Shown here: positions 30,086 to 37,188 of the stretch, piece after piece
How the letters are laid out: the number at the start of each line of letters is the position of its first letter
Numbering within the stretch: the first letter of the stretch is position 1
Assembly: GCA_009777995.1 (NCBI GenBank)
Contig: WRKT01000005.1
Location: forward strand, 86,721 to 150,720
DNA from: Treponema sp.
Lineage (GTDB): Bacteria > Spirochaetota > Spirochaetia > Treponematales > Breznakiellaceae
Length of the DNA stretch: 64,000 nucleotides
Reading direction: 5' to 3'
Notes under the pieces: generated by a model
Database searches by the model: none
Told to the model about the DNA's origin: nothing
What the model saw: only the letters and a program-made list of their open reading frames with translations
Position numbers and translations under genes: made by a program

Positions 30086-31132
30086 CTAATCCCTGTAAAT
30101 TAGCTCACCTGAAAAACCATCCAAGGACTTGTGCCCCATCTTGGTGTTTCTTGAAAGTGTGATAGTTTTAAGGTTGGGACACTCCTTAAAGGCGCCTTTC
30201 GCAATATATTCAAGACTTGCCGGGAGGACCAGTTCACTTAGCCCTTCGCAGCCGTAAAAAGCTTCCTCTCCTATATGCTCAAGACCTTCAGGAAGAATGA
30301 TGCTTGTTAGATTCTTACAGTTATAAAATGCATCGAATCTAATCCACCATACATAGTCCGGAACCGTGTAATTAGTACCTTTCTTGCCCTGTGGATAACA
30401 CATTATTCCTTCCACTTTCCCTTCTTTGCTTTTTTCAAATAATACTCCGTCTATGCTTGAGAAGTACCTAGAGTTTTCGTTTACTGAAAAACGGGTGAGT
30501 TTCTCACAGTTACCAAAACTACCAATGTCAATAAGATCCTTTGGGAAGTAAAGACTTGTTAGACCTCTTATTTTATTGCTGAAAGCTTTGGGAGTAATGG
30601 TGTTCACTGTATCCGGAATAGTATAATCACCCTCTTTTGCTTGAGGATAAAAAATAAGTGTTGTAAAGTTCTTATCAAATAGAACGCCATCTCTTGATGC
30701 GAAATAGGGGTTCTGTTCATCCACGGTAATTTCTTTTAGATTGTTACAGTTGTCAAAAGCTGATGTAGCTATATCCACAGTGTTTTTTGGAATTGTGATT
30801 TTACTGAGCTTTTCGCAGTTTTCAAATGCTCCACTTCCAATTGTAGTAAGACTTTGCGGGAGCTTGATTTCAGTAAGGCCGATGCAGTCTCTAAATGCAC
30901 TCCCTTCTATAATTACTAGGCTTTCAGGTAGTATAACGTTTATTAAACTTTCATTTCCTAAAAATGCTAAATTTCCGATAACTGTGACAGGAATACCTCC
31001 AAAATTATCCGGTATAATTATTTCTTCGGAATCGCCTATGTATCTTTTGATCGTAACAGTAAAATCACCGTCTTTTTCCACCAGTTCAATACTGATGTCT
31101 CCGAGTTTATTATCTACATCAATCTTTGTCAT
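30086..31132 (-). CDS. BspA-type leucine-rich repeat protein
   Basis: A 348-residue LRR_5 protein made of about twelve repeats of roughly 23 residues. Typical units read LTEIKLPQSLTTIGSGAFENC and LTSIILPEGLEHIGEEAFYGC. There is no signal peptide, so it is either cytoplasmic or exported by another route. The ribosome site AAAGGAGAA is clear. The gene carries the first copy of the 31-63 kb palindromic promoter. A decayed duplicate of its last 35 codons lies at 32488-32590, beyond the nuclease-like gene. Confidence 0.88.
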   Translation of the reverse strand: MTKIDVDNKLGDISIELVEKDGDFTVTIKRYIGDSEEIIIPDNFGGIPVTVIGNLAFLGNESLINVILPESLVIIEGSAFRDCIGLTEIKLPQSLTTIGSGAFENCEKLSKITIPKNTVDIATSAFDNCNNLKEITVDEQNPYFASRDGVLFDKNFTTLIFYPQAKEGDYTIPDTVNTITPKAFSNKIRGLTSLYFPKDLIDIGSFGNCEKLTRFSVNENSRYFSSIDGVLFEKSKEGKVEGIMCYPQGKKGTNYTVPDYVWWIRFDAFYNCKNLTSIILPEGLEHIGEEAFYGCEGLSELVLPASLEYIAKGAFKECPNLKTITLSRNTKMGHKSLDGFSGELIYRD

Positions 31133-31180
31133 AAAATTCTCCTTTTATGATTAGTCCTCGTTACGGAGGGTTGTACTTAG

Positions 31181-31218
31181 AATGTATCATGCTGATCTAG
31201 CATGGAATGCTAGATCAG
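31181..31218 (-). promoter_or_regulatory. Palindromic promoter, perfect copy
   Basis: The arms CTGATCTAGCAT (31192-31203) and its exact complement (31207-31218) flank GGA. On the minus strand, 6 bp after GATCA comes TACATT (31186-31181) as -10. It would drive the LRR gene, with a leader of about 40 nt. It is the most symmetrical member of the family and shows that the full element is a 12-3-12 palindrome. Confidence 0.7.
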
Positions 31219-31304
31219 TGAGAATTTTTAATGAATTTTTTGATAGACAGGGTGGAAATTACCAATGTACAATCTGGTAGATAAGGCAAATAAGGAATTT
31301 CAAC

Positions 31305-32480
31305 ATGGCTAAAGATATACTTCAAGCGTCAAAGGTTTTACTCGAACAATGCTCAAGTACAATAAGAAAATTTGAAGAAAACTATAAACAAACAGGTGAA
31401 AAGTATAATATTTTTAAGATCACCAATATAACCACTGATGAAAGGAAAATTTGCAAGGTAATTGAGGATTTACTTAATCCGGAAGGGAGTCATTATCAAG
31501 GTGGTCTATTTTTAGAATACTTTATTGAAATGGTAAATGAGAAGTCACTTTCACCGTTTGATGTAATTTTTGATAAGGCTTTGGTAAAAAACGAATATCA
31601 TACCGACATTGGCCGTATTGACATAGTGATTTCAGATGGAAATATTTTTATTCCAATTGAAGTTAAAATTAATGCAGGGGATCAGGAAAAACAGGTTTCT
31701 CGTTATACGGAATATTCGAGGTTAAGAAATAAGAATAGAAAAATTCCGGTTATCTATTTAACGAAAGAAGGTAATTCTCCTTCAAACGCTAAGATAGGAG
31801 AATATATCTCAATATCATGGAAAAATGATATTTTAAGCTGGTTACATGAGTGTCTAAAATATACAGACGATGCGAAAATTAAATCTGTTTTTGAAGTTTT
31901 AAAGCAGTTAATTGCATCTATAAGATCATTTTGTGGTATATCGGAGGACGAAAAAATGGAGAAAGAGATACAAAAACTGGTTACAGAGTCGGATGCTAAA
32001 TTAAAAGCGGCATTTGAAATAAAACAGGCGCTTGAATCAATTTTTGATGATTATAAAAAAAATTCCCTGGTATTGTTTCAAACTAAAATTTTAGAACAAG
32101 TAAAAAAGGAATTTCTTGATGCATTTTGTTGTTATGAGTTAGATGGAAAATGGGATTATATGTCTATACCTATAAAGAATGGAAGATATTCATTTGGGGT
32201 TACTTATGATTGGAAGGTAATATATTTATATTGTGAAATAAAAGGAAAAAAAGAAACAAAAGAAGTTAAAGCTCTTTATGAAAAAATGAATGATCTATTT
32301 GTACCATCCGATAGAGAATGGGAAGGTTATGTGTGGGGAACTGATAGATTTACATATCCTCGTTTTACTGATGTTGACCCAAAATTATATTATTATGAGT
32401 TGCACAAAGAGTATTCGGAAAATACAATGGAAGTCGTCAATCTCATTATAAGCTTTGCAAAGGAATTGGATAACGTGTAA
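31305..32480 (+). CDS. PD-(D/E)xK nuclease superfamily protein
   Basis: A 391-residue protein with a nuclease-like core near residues 97-125: TDIGRIDIVISDGNIFIPIEVKINAGDQ, in which the Asp of GRIDIVI and the E-x-K of IEVKI fit the PD-(D/E)xK pattern. It resembles the PD-(D/E)xK superfamily 4 (PF14281 type), whose role is unknown. The C-terminal half is charged, with an aromatic domain (WKVIYLYCEIKG). The gene stands alone with AAGGA as ribosome site, between a complete LRR gene and a remnant of the same LRR 3' end. Confidence 0.7.
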   Translation: MAKDILQASKVLLEQCSSTIRKFEENYKQTGEKYNIFKITNITTDERKICKVIEDLLNPEGSHYQGGLFLEYFIEMVNEKSLSPFDVIFDKALVKNEYHTDIGRIDIVISDGNIFIPIEVKINAGDQEKQVSRYTEYSRLRNKNRKIPVIYLTKEGNSPSNAKIGEYISISWKNDILSWLHECLKYTDDAKIKSVFEVLKQLIASIRSFCGISEDEKMEKEIQKLVTESDAKLKAAFEIKQALESIFDDYKKNSLVLFQTKILEQVKKEFLDAFCCYELDGKWDYMSIPIKNGRYSFGVTYDWKVIYLYCEIKGKKETKEVKALYEKMNDLFVPSDREWEGYVWGTDRFTYPRFTDVDPKLYYYELHKEYSENTMEVVNLIISFAKELDNV

Positions 32481-32487
32481 ATATACG

Positions 32488-32590
32488 TATCTGTAAATTA
32501 GCTCACTAGTAAGGCCCGCGAGAACTTTGTGTCCCATCTTCGTGTTTCTTGAAAGTATGATGGTTTGAAGGTTTGAACAGTTACTTAGTA
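32488..32590 (-). pseudogene. Remnant of an LRR gene 3' end
   Basis: Reading the minus strand gives SNLQTIILSRNTKMGHK and TSELIYRY, matching the final NLKTITLSRNTKMGHK and GELIYRD of the LRR gene at 30086-31132. Nothing upstream in frame continues the gene, so only the last repeat survives. It is in the same orientation as the complete gene. Confidence 0.75.
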
Positions 32591-32605
32591 CTGGATCAAA
32601 ATAGC

Positions 32606-32759
32606 TTATTCATCTCGACAGTCTTGTAAAAAAAAATTTGGATCAAATGGGATATAGTCTTTATGTACAGGCATAATATTTCCCTGACAGTACCCCCGAA
32701 TGAAGCCTGAAGTTATGCTACCTGTTCCTCCTCTGAATAAATATCTAATCCTAGTAAAT
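32606..32759 (-). pseudogene. Unidentified open frame tail before hicA
   Basis: A minus-strand frame of about 50 codons without start codon ends QGNIMPVHKDYIPFDPNFFL and a few more residues before TAA at 32608-32606. It includes a copy of a dispersed 27-nt sequence (32661-32690). I do not recognise the protein; it is probably a truncated gene end. The rest of the 32481-32797 gap holds the LRR remnant and the hicA promoter. Confidence 0.3.
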
Positions 32760-32763
32760 CGAC

Positions 32764-32792
32764 TTGACTATACAACATATATGCTGTAAAAT
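32764..32792 (+). promoter_or_regulatory. hicA promoter, leaderless layout
   Basis: TTGACT (32764-32769), a 17-bp spacer and TAAAAT (32787-32792) form a near-consensus promoter. The hicA ATG is at 32798, 5 bp after the -10, and no ribosome site precedes it. The spacer contains CATATATG, a palindrome resembling the TATATG units upstream of the orphan hicB at 52.9 kb. Confidence 0.65.
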
Positions 32793-32797
32793 TCATT

Positions 32798-32980
32798 ATG
32801 ACGGCAAAAGAAGTTATAGAAAAACTTAAAGCTCATGGCTGGGAACTTGATCGGATAAATGGATCCCATCATATCTATGTTAAAGAGGGATGCCGTTCAA
32901 TACCTGTTCCTTTCCATGGCAATAAAGACTTGGGTATTCTCGGTAAGCGGATATTGAAAGAGGCCGATATAAAAAATTAA
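32798..32980 (+). CDS. hicA: HicA-type mRNA interferase toxin
   Basis: A 60-residue toxin of the HicA family, a double-stranded-RNA-binding-like fold that cleaves mRNA. The catalytic His is in INGSHHIYVKEG near residue 23. MTAKEVIEKLKAHGWELDR and the end IPVPFHGNKDLGILGKRILKEADI are typical and complete. The antitoxin gene follows after 11 bp. Toxin-first order is normal for hic loci. Confidence 0.93.
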   Translation: MTAKEVIEKLKAHGWELDRINGSHHIYVKEGCRSIPVPFHGNKDLGILGKRILKEADIKN

Positions 32981-32991
32981 GAGGTTTTGTT

Positions 32992-33393
32992 ATGGTCTAT
33001 AATTGTACTATTGAAAAAGATGGAGATATGCTCATTGCCCGGTTTCCGGATATGCCCAATATCCAGACCTGTGGATTTACACAGGAAGAAGTTTTGGCAA
33101 TGGCCCGTGAAGCCCTTGAAGGATGTCTTGAATCCGATATATCCAGAGGATTACCTGTTCCTTTTCCAAAATATAAAGAGGGATATCCCGTGTCTGTCTC
33201 TAGTCATATTGCCGTTGCCCTACAACTTCGTGAACTTCGGGGTGAGCAAAGTCAAACCGACATAGCACGACGGTTAGGTCTGTCATATCAAGCATATCAA
33301 CGCCTTGAAAATCCCAGGAAGGCAAATCCTACGATTAAGACGCTGGAGCGGATTGCGCGTGTCTATGGCCGGGAATTAAGTGTATCTATATAG
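32992..33393 (+). CDS. hicB: HicB antitoxin with C-terminal XRE helix-turn-helix
   Basis: A 133-residue antitoxin. The N-terminal HicB fold (MVYNCTIEKDGDMLIARFPD, then ALEGCLESDISRGLPVP) should bind HicA. The C-terminal XRE domain (TDIARRLGLSYQAYQRLENP, about 84-103) should bind the operator of its own promoter. Length and domain order are those of complete family members, so the pair looks functional. Confidence 0.93.
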   Translation: MVYNCTIEKDGDMLIARFPDMPNIQTCGFTQEEVLAMAREALEGCLESDISRGLPVPFPKYKEGYPVSVSSHIAVALQLRELRGEQSQTDIARRLGLSYQAYQRLENPRKANPTIKTLERIARVYGRELSVSI

Positions 33394-33432
33394 CTTGGGA
33401 AAAATGGAAATTACCTGTGGAAATGTTTTTTC

Positions 33433-34473
33433 CTAAACTCTTCCAAATCCAATCTTTTCAGTTGTACTTATACTGCTTTGACTTTCCTCTATGCAGTATT
33501 GGACCAAGGTGGCCATAGGCAGTACATCATTGTTCAAAACCATGTTTACTTCTGCCTTTCGGGCAATGTTCTCGATTTGCCCGCCGGACAGTTCATATTT
33601 ATTCGACAAATCCCGGCATAATTCCTCCGGTAGTTGCGGCATTAGCATTTTCCATATTTCATTGCGGCTTTCTGCGGTAGGCTTATCAAAATTGATTCGG
33701 TACAGGAAACGGCGTTCAAAGGCAGTGTCCATATTCCGGGCTAAATTCGTGGTGGCAATTAAAATACCATTAAGGTTTTCTATCTCTTGTAAAATTATGT
33801 TCTGGACATTGTTTTCAGACTTATCTATTGCCCTATTAAACTGTCCCAGTTCTGTCCTCTTATTAATCACAGAGTCAGATTCGTTAAAAAGAAGTATGGG
33901 AGTAATTTCAGATTTCTCTACCAGGCTACGATAGGAATCAAAAATCTTTTTAATGTGCTTTTCGTCTGCTCCCCATTCCCTATTTTTTGTTTGAGAAATA
34001 TCTACAGTCATTATATGACGCCTTGTTTGGCGTGCAATCTGATAGGCAGTTTCTGTTTTACCGGTTCCCGGGCCGCCGCTGAAAAGGCAGGCAAAGCCCT
34101 TCCGCATTCCTTTATTATCCAGTCTGTTTATGACTTTACTATAGTTTTCTTCAGATAAAAGAGAGTTAAGCATCGTAATTGCCTGAGATTCTCTTTGATT
34201 ATAGAACATTTTTTTAGGCCTTATTTTATCGTGGAGAATCAGCTCATCTTTTTCCGGAGAGCCCGAGGAATCATTGTCTGAAAATAAAATATAGTAAAAA
34301 TAATCCACTTCCTTGATAATACTTGCTGCGATTATGACTATTGATAAAATAGCCATCGATTTAATAAAATCTGCAGTAAATCTAAATATGATGAAATACA
34401 AAAAAATAATTGTAGCAGTCAACAGAATAAACTGAGTAATGAATGTTATTCTTTTCCTGTGCGTTTCTTTCAT
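33433..34473 (-). CDS. Membrane-anchored AAA+ ATPase, shorter paralogue
   Basis: A 346-residue ATPase with two N-terminal transmembrane helices (about 10-30 and 36-54), a linker, then one AAA+ module. Walker A is GGPGTGKTETAYQIAR. The Walker B-like segment ILLFNESDSV has Asn where Asp is usual, with the catalytic Glu kept. The pore-loop region reads NREWGADEKHIKKIF, against KSKWVGESEKRIKEIF in the paralogue at 37185. The proteins align from there to GGQIENIARK. It has its own palindromic promoter, and its ATG is 7 nt after the -10. Confidence 0.85.
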   Translation of the reverse strand: MKETHRKRITFITQFILLTATIIFLYFIIFRFTADFIKSMAILSIVIIAASIIKEVDYFYYILFSDNDSSGSPEKDELILHDKIRPKKMFYNQRESQAITMLNSLLSEENYSKVINRLDNKGMRKGFACLFSGGPGTGKTETAYQIARQTRRHIMTVDISQTKNREWGADEKHIKKIFDSYRSLVEKSEITPILLFNESDSVINKRTELGQFNRAIDKSENNVQNIILQEIENLNGILIATTNLARNMDTAFERRFLYRINFDKPTAESRNEIWKMLMPQLPEELCRDLSNKYELSGGQIENIARKAEVNMVLNNDVLPMATLVQYCIEESQSSISTTEKIGFGRV

Positions 34474-34480
34474 GATTAGA

Positions 34481-34518
34481 AGTGTACCGGATTGCTCTAG
34501 CAGGGGATGATAGATCAG
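34481..34518 (-). promoter_or_regulatory. Palindromic promoter of the shorter AAA+ gene
   Basis: On the minus strand: CTGATCTATCAT, CCC, CTGCTAGAGC (34518-34494), then 6 bp, then TACACT (34486-34481), then 7 bp and ATG at 34473. Confidence 0.65.
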
Positions 34519-34532
34519 AATAATTTTTCTCT

Positions 34533-35372
34533 TCAGATATCTAAAACAAACTTACTATAATGAACAGCAGAATTCAAGTAATATTCATAATTTTCAGGGT
34601 CTCCATATATGCACCAAACCATAAGTGCAAGGCTGTTTAAGGCCAGGAAAGAGTTTAAACGTAAAAATTCTTGTTCTGTGGGCACTCTTTTCAGATATTG
34701 ATGAAGGCACCATACAGGATCAACATTCTCGAAGCCTTGATGTAATGTCGCAATTGCTATATCAAGGAGCGGATCAGCCATACCTGCATATTCCCAGTCT
34801 AATATTTTTATGCTGCCATCAGGTAGACGAAAAAAGTTAGGTATGCATGCATCCCCGTGACAAAGAACACGCGGAACCTTTAATTTATTTAGCATAGCTT
34901 GAATTGATTTAATTTGATCTCTGAAATTTGCTAATTCGTTTAATTCTTTTGTTTCTTTGTTGCAGTGAGCAATATACTTGTTCATATTATCTATAATGTC
35001 ATACTCATACTCTATTGAAATACCACTTTCATGAACCTTACGAATATGATCAAGTAAGTCAATCATGTCAGATTCATCATAACTCAAGGATTTGCTTTTC
35101 TCTAGAAATTTTGTTATTTTTATGCCATTATCGAAATAAACCAGTTCGTCTGTAATATTGAAAGATTTTAAAGAATTATATGCAGCTTTCTCTCTCTTCC
35201 AGTCCATTATTGACATATCGTTTAATTTTTTTATAACGTAATTTTGACCTTTTATGTTAAATAAGTAAACATGATTTGAACCCTCTAGATTTATAAGTTT
35301 GCTTACTTCTGTACATTTTACTTTAAATATGTGTTCTATTTTATGTTTTAAATCCTGCTGAATTTTATTCAT
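34533..35372 (-). CDS. Choline/ethanolamine kinase-like (LicA/APH fold) protein
   Basis: A 279-residue small-molecule kinase. The start MNKIQQDLKH is chosen because GGAG lies upstream; a longer frame to 35516 has no ribosome site. The Brenner-type catalytic segment LCHGDACIPNFFRLPDG and the Mg-binding KILDWEYAGMADPLLDIA are intact near residues 170-205. Such enzymes phosphorylate choline, ethanolamine or similar alcohols, in several pathogens for surface decoration. It is the last gene of the minus-strand run starting at 38897, after a gap of 130 bp. Confidence 0.85.
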   Translation of the reverse strand: MNKIQQDLKHKIEHIFKVKCTEVSKLINLEGSNHVYLFNIKGQNYVIKKLNDMSIMDWKREKAAYNSLKSFNITDELVYFDNGIKITKFLEKSKSLSYDESDMIDLLDHIRKVHESGISIEYEYDIIDNMNKYIAHCNKETKELNELANFRDQIKSIQAMLNKLKVPRVLCHGDACIPNFFRLPDGSIKILDWEYAGMADPLLDIAIATLHQGFENVDPVWCLHQYLKRVPTEQEFLRLNSFLALNSLALMVWCIYGDPENYEYYLNSAVHYSKFVLDI

Positions 35373-35502
35373 TTGTATGCTCCTTAAAAATTTTTGGCCT
35401 AGTTTTGTAAATATAACAGAATGATCTGTCAGGAAATGCCGGAGATTTATTATGATGATATATTGGTATTTTGTTTCATTCGTAGATACTTTCAGGGAAA
35501 TA

Positions 35503-35853
35503 CTATGATAACTCATTCCGTTTATTTGAAAAGAATGGTATACCAGTATCTATAATATCTGCTAATGCAAATGCTAATACTTGTTTTAACTCTTCTTCCG
35601 AATTATATTTATAATACATGTTTCCCATGAGACTGCTTAAGTTAAAGCCTAGGACATCTTTATGATTTTGGTTTATAATAAGAAAAATCATAAAACCTTT
35701 ATTTTTAAATCCGTCTCTAGTAAAATATACTTTTTCTTTAAACAATGAATTACCCCTAGAAAATGAACAGCGCCTTTGCACAAAACCCAGTTCTTTAAGG
35801 GGATTTCCAATTATTTCTCGTAGAAGTTTAGGAAAATTATATGGTTCTGCCAT
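35503..35853 (-). CDS. Unknown 116-residue protein of the AAA/exonuclease/FlhA operon
   Basis: A small soluble protein, possibly DUF4304-like: NPLKELGFVQRRCSFSRGN and KVYFTRDGFKNKGFMIFLII suggest an alpha/beta fold of the kind seen in contact-dependent immunity-type proteins. The family call is weak. GAGGT precedes the ATG, and the FlhA-like gene ends 3 bp upstream, so it is co-transcribed. The downstream side holds a copy of the 27-nt dispersed repeat. Confidence 0.55.
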   Translation of the reverse strand: MAEPYNFPKLLREIIGNPLKELGFVQRRCSFSRGNSLFKEKVYFTRDGFKNKGFMIFLIINQNHKDVLGFNLSSLMGNMYYKYNSEEELKQVLAFALADIIDTGIPFFSNKRNELS

Positions 35854-35856
35854 TTT

Positions 35857-36675
35857 CTACCTCATTACTAATCGATCCTTTTGACTTTCTTTCGTAACAG
35901 CATTTGCAACTGCAAAACCTACTAAGGCGGATGGTATCATGAAAAGCATTCCGCTACTAATTGCTAGAGGCAGATAAGTTGTAATGGCATCGAGAAGAAC
36001 AATTTCTCTAATTAAATGATCTATCAGAGTTCCGGCAATAATAATGATCAGTGTAATGAAAATTCCCACTTTTGCATTACCTGTTATAAATTTACTTGCA
36101 CCATCTAATGAACTATAAAAGTCAGACTCTTGTTGAAGCGCTTCCTTGCGCAAAACAGCCTCGTTTTGATCAATAATGCCGGAGCTGAACTCTGCATCAA
36201 TAGCCATCTGCTTACCCGGAAGGATGTCCAAGGTAAACCGTGCAGCTACCTCCACTACTCTGGTAATACCTTTGAGTATAATTTTCACAAAAATCGTGGC
36301 GATTACAAGATAGATAATTAAACCTACCACCAAATATTCTTTATTAGGCCCTACTAGCAGTGATGAAATATAGCGTATGAGCCACCCATCAAAATCAGCA
36401 CCCTTAATCAGAATAAGCCGTGCAGCACATACATTCACTATCATACAGAAAACTGTAGATACTAAAGCTATACTTGGAAGTAAAGTAAAACTAGTTGCTT
36501 TCTTGATGCATAACACAATAGACAGAATTATTAAGGCAATCAAAAAATTTAATCCTATGAGGATGTCCAATGCTAAAGTAGGAATTGGTATTAATATCAA
36601 TAGAATGATAATAATCACCATAATAGCTAAAAAACCATGTCTAAAAAAACCTTGGATAGCATCAAAACCTTTCAT
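35857..36675 (-). CDS. Stand-alone FlhA/SctV transmembrane domain
   Basis: 272 residues that match only the membrane half of FlhA, the export gate of flagella and type III secretion (normally about 690 residues). Diagnostic segments are IPIPTLALDILIGLNFLIAL, AARFTLDILPGKQMAIDAEF and ESDFYSSLDGASKF. Lys155 and Asp160 of PGKQMAID, the positions linked to proton-driven export, are kept. About eight hydrophobic helices can be counted. The protein ends (ANAVTKESQ) where the cytoplasmic domain would begin, with a normal stop and clean ribosome site GGAGTG, so this looks like a precise domain truncation rather than decay. It follows the exonuclease gene by 3 bp. Confidence 0.88.
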   Translation of the reverse strand: MKGFDAIQGFFRHGFLAIMVIIIILLILIPIPTLALDILIGLNFLIALIILSIVLCIKKATSFTLLPSIALVSTVFCMIVNVCAARLILIKGADFDGWLIRYISSLLVGPNKEYLVVGLIIYLVIATIFVKIILKGITRVVEVAARFTLDILPGKQMAIDAEFSSGIIDQNEAVLRKEALQQESDFYSSLDGASKFITGNAKVGIFITLIIIIAGTLIDHLIREIVLLDAITTYLPLAISSGMLFMIPSALVGFAVANAVTKESQKDRLVMR

Positions 36676-36678
36676 CTA

Positions 36679-37188
36679 TCACTCCTTACCAACCTTCTCC
36701 CTTGCTAATAGCACGATCTTCCCGCAAGTCAGGGCGTCATCAAGGGCGTTGTGGGCATTGTAGACAATGCCGAAATGGCTTGCAAGGGATGTAAGGCTAT
36801 GGGATTTTAACTCAGGCCAAGTTCTTCGAGCAAGAGTACAGGTACAGAAATATGGTAACTCCGGAACAGGCAAATTATACCACTTAAGAACTGCCTTAAG
36901 AACATTGATATCAAACACTGCATTATGAGCTGCTAAGGTCATATTGCCAATGAAAGGCTTTATGGAGCTGTCCCAAATATCTGCGAAGCTTGGCGCATCT
37001 CTAACATCATCTACTGTAAGGCCATGAATCTCTGTGAAGTCAGGGCGAATGTATAACTTGGGCGGCCTTATAAGAGAATAGTAGGTGTCTGTCACCTCTC
37101 CATTCTCAAACTTTACAAGGCCGACCGAGCATGCACTTTCTCTTGAATACTTAGCTGTTTCAAAGTCGATCGCAATAAAATCTTTCAA
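36679..37188 (-). CDS. DEDDh 3'-5' exonuclease (DnaQ-like)
   Basis: A 169-residue exonuclease of the DNA polymerase III epsilon fold. Motif I is FIAIDFETAK (D-x-E), motif II LAAHNAVFDINVL, and motif III AHNALDDALT with the H-x4-D pair. All four acidic residues and the His are present, so it should be active on DNA or RNA. The replicative epsilon clamp-binding tail is absent. The gene overlaps the AAA+ gene by 4 bp and the FlhA-like gene follows after 3 bp. Confidence 0.92.
   Translation of the reverse strand: MKDFIAIDFETAKYSRESACSVGLVKFENGEVTDTYYSLIRPPKLYIRPDFTEIHGLTVDDVRDAPSFADIWDSSIKPFIGNMTLAAHNAVFDINVLKAVLKWYNLPVPELPYFCTCTLARRTWPELKSHSLTSLASHFGIVYNAHNALDDALTCGKIVLLAREKVGKE

Noticed and set aside
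31192..31218. The perfect palindrome read as a transcription terminator between LRR and nuclease genes.
   Set aside because: The flanking genes diverge from it, it has no T-tract, and the other copies of the family sit at promoters.
35503..35516. A longer start for the choline-kinase-like gene, overlapping its upstream neighbour.
   Set aside because: The extension lacks a ribosome site and is not typical of the family; the ATG at 35372 has GGAG in front.
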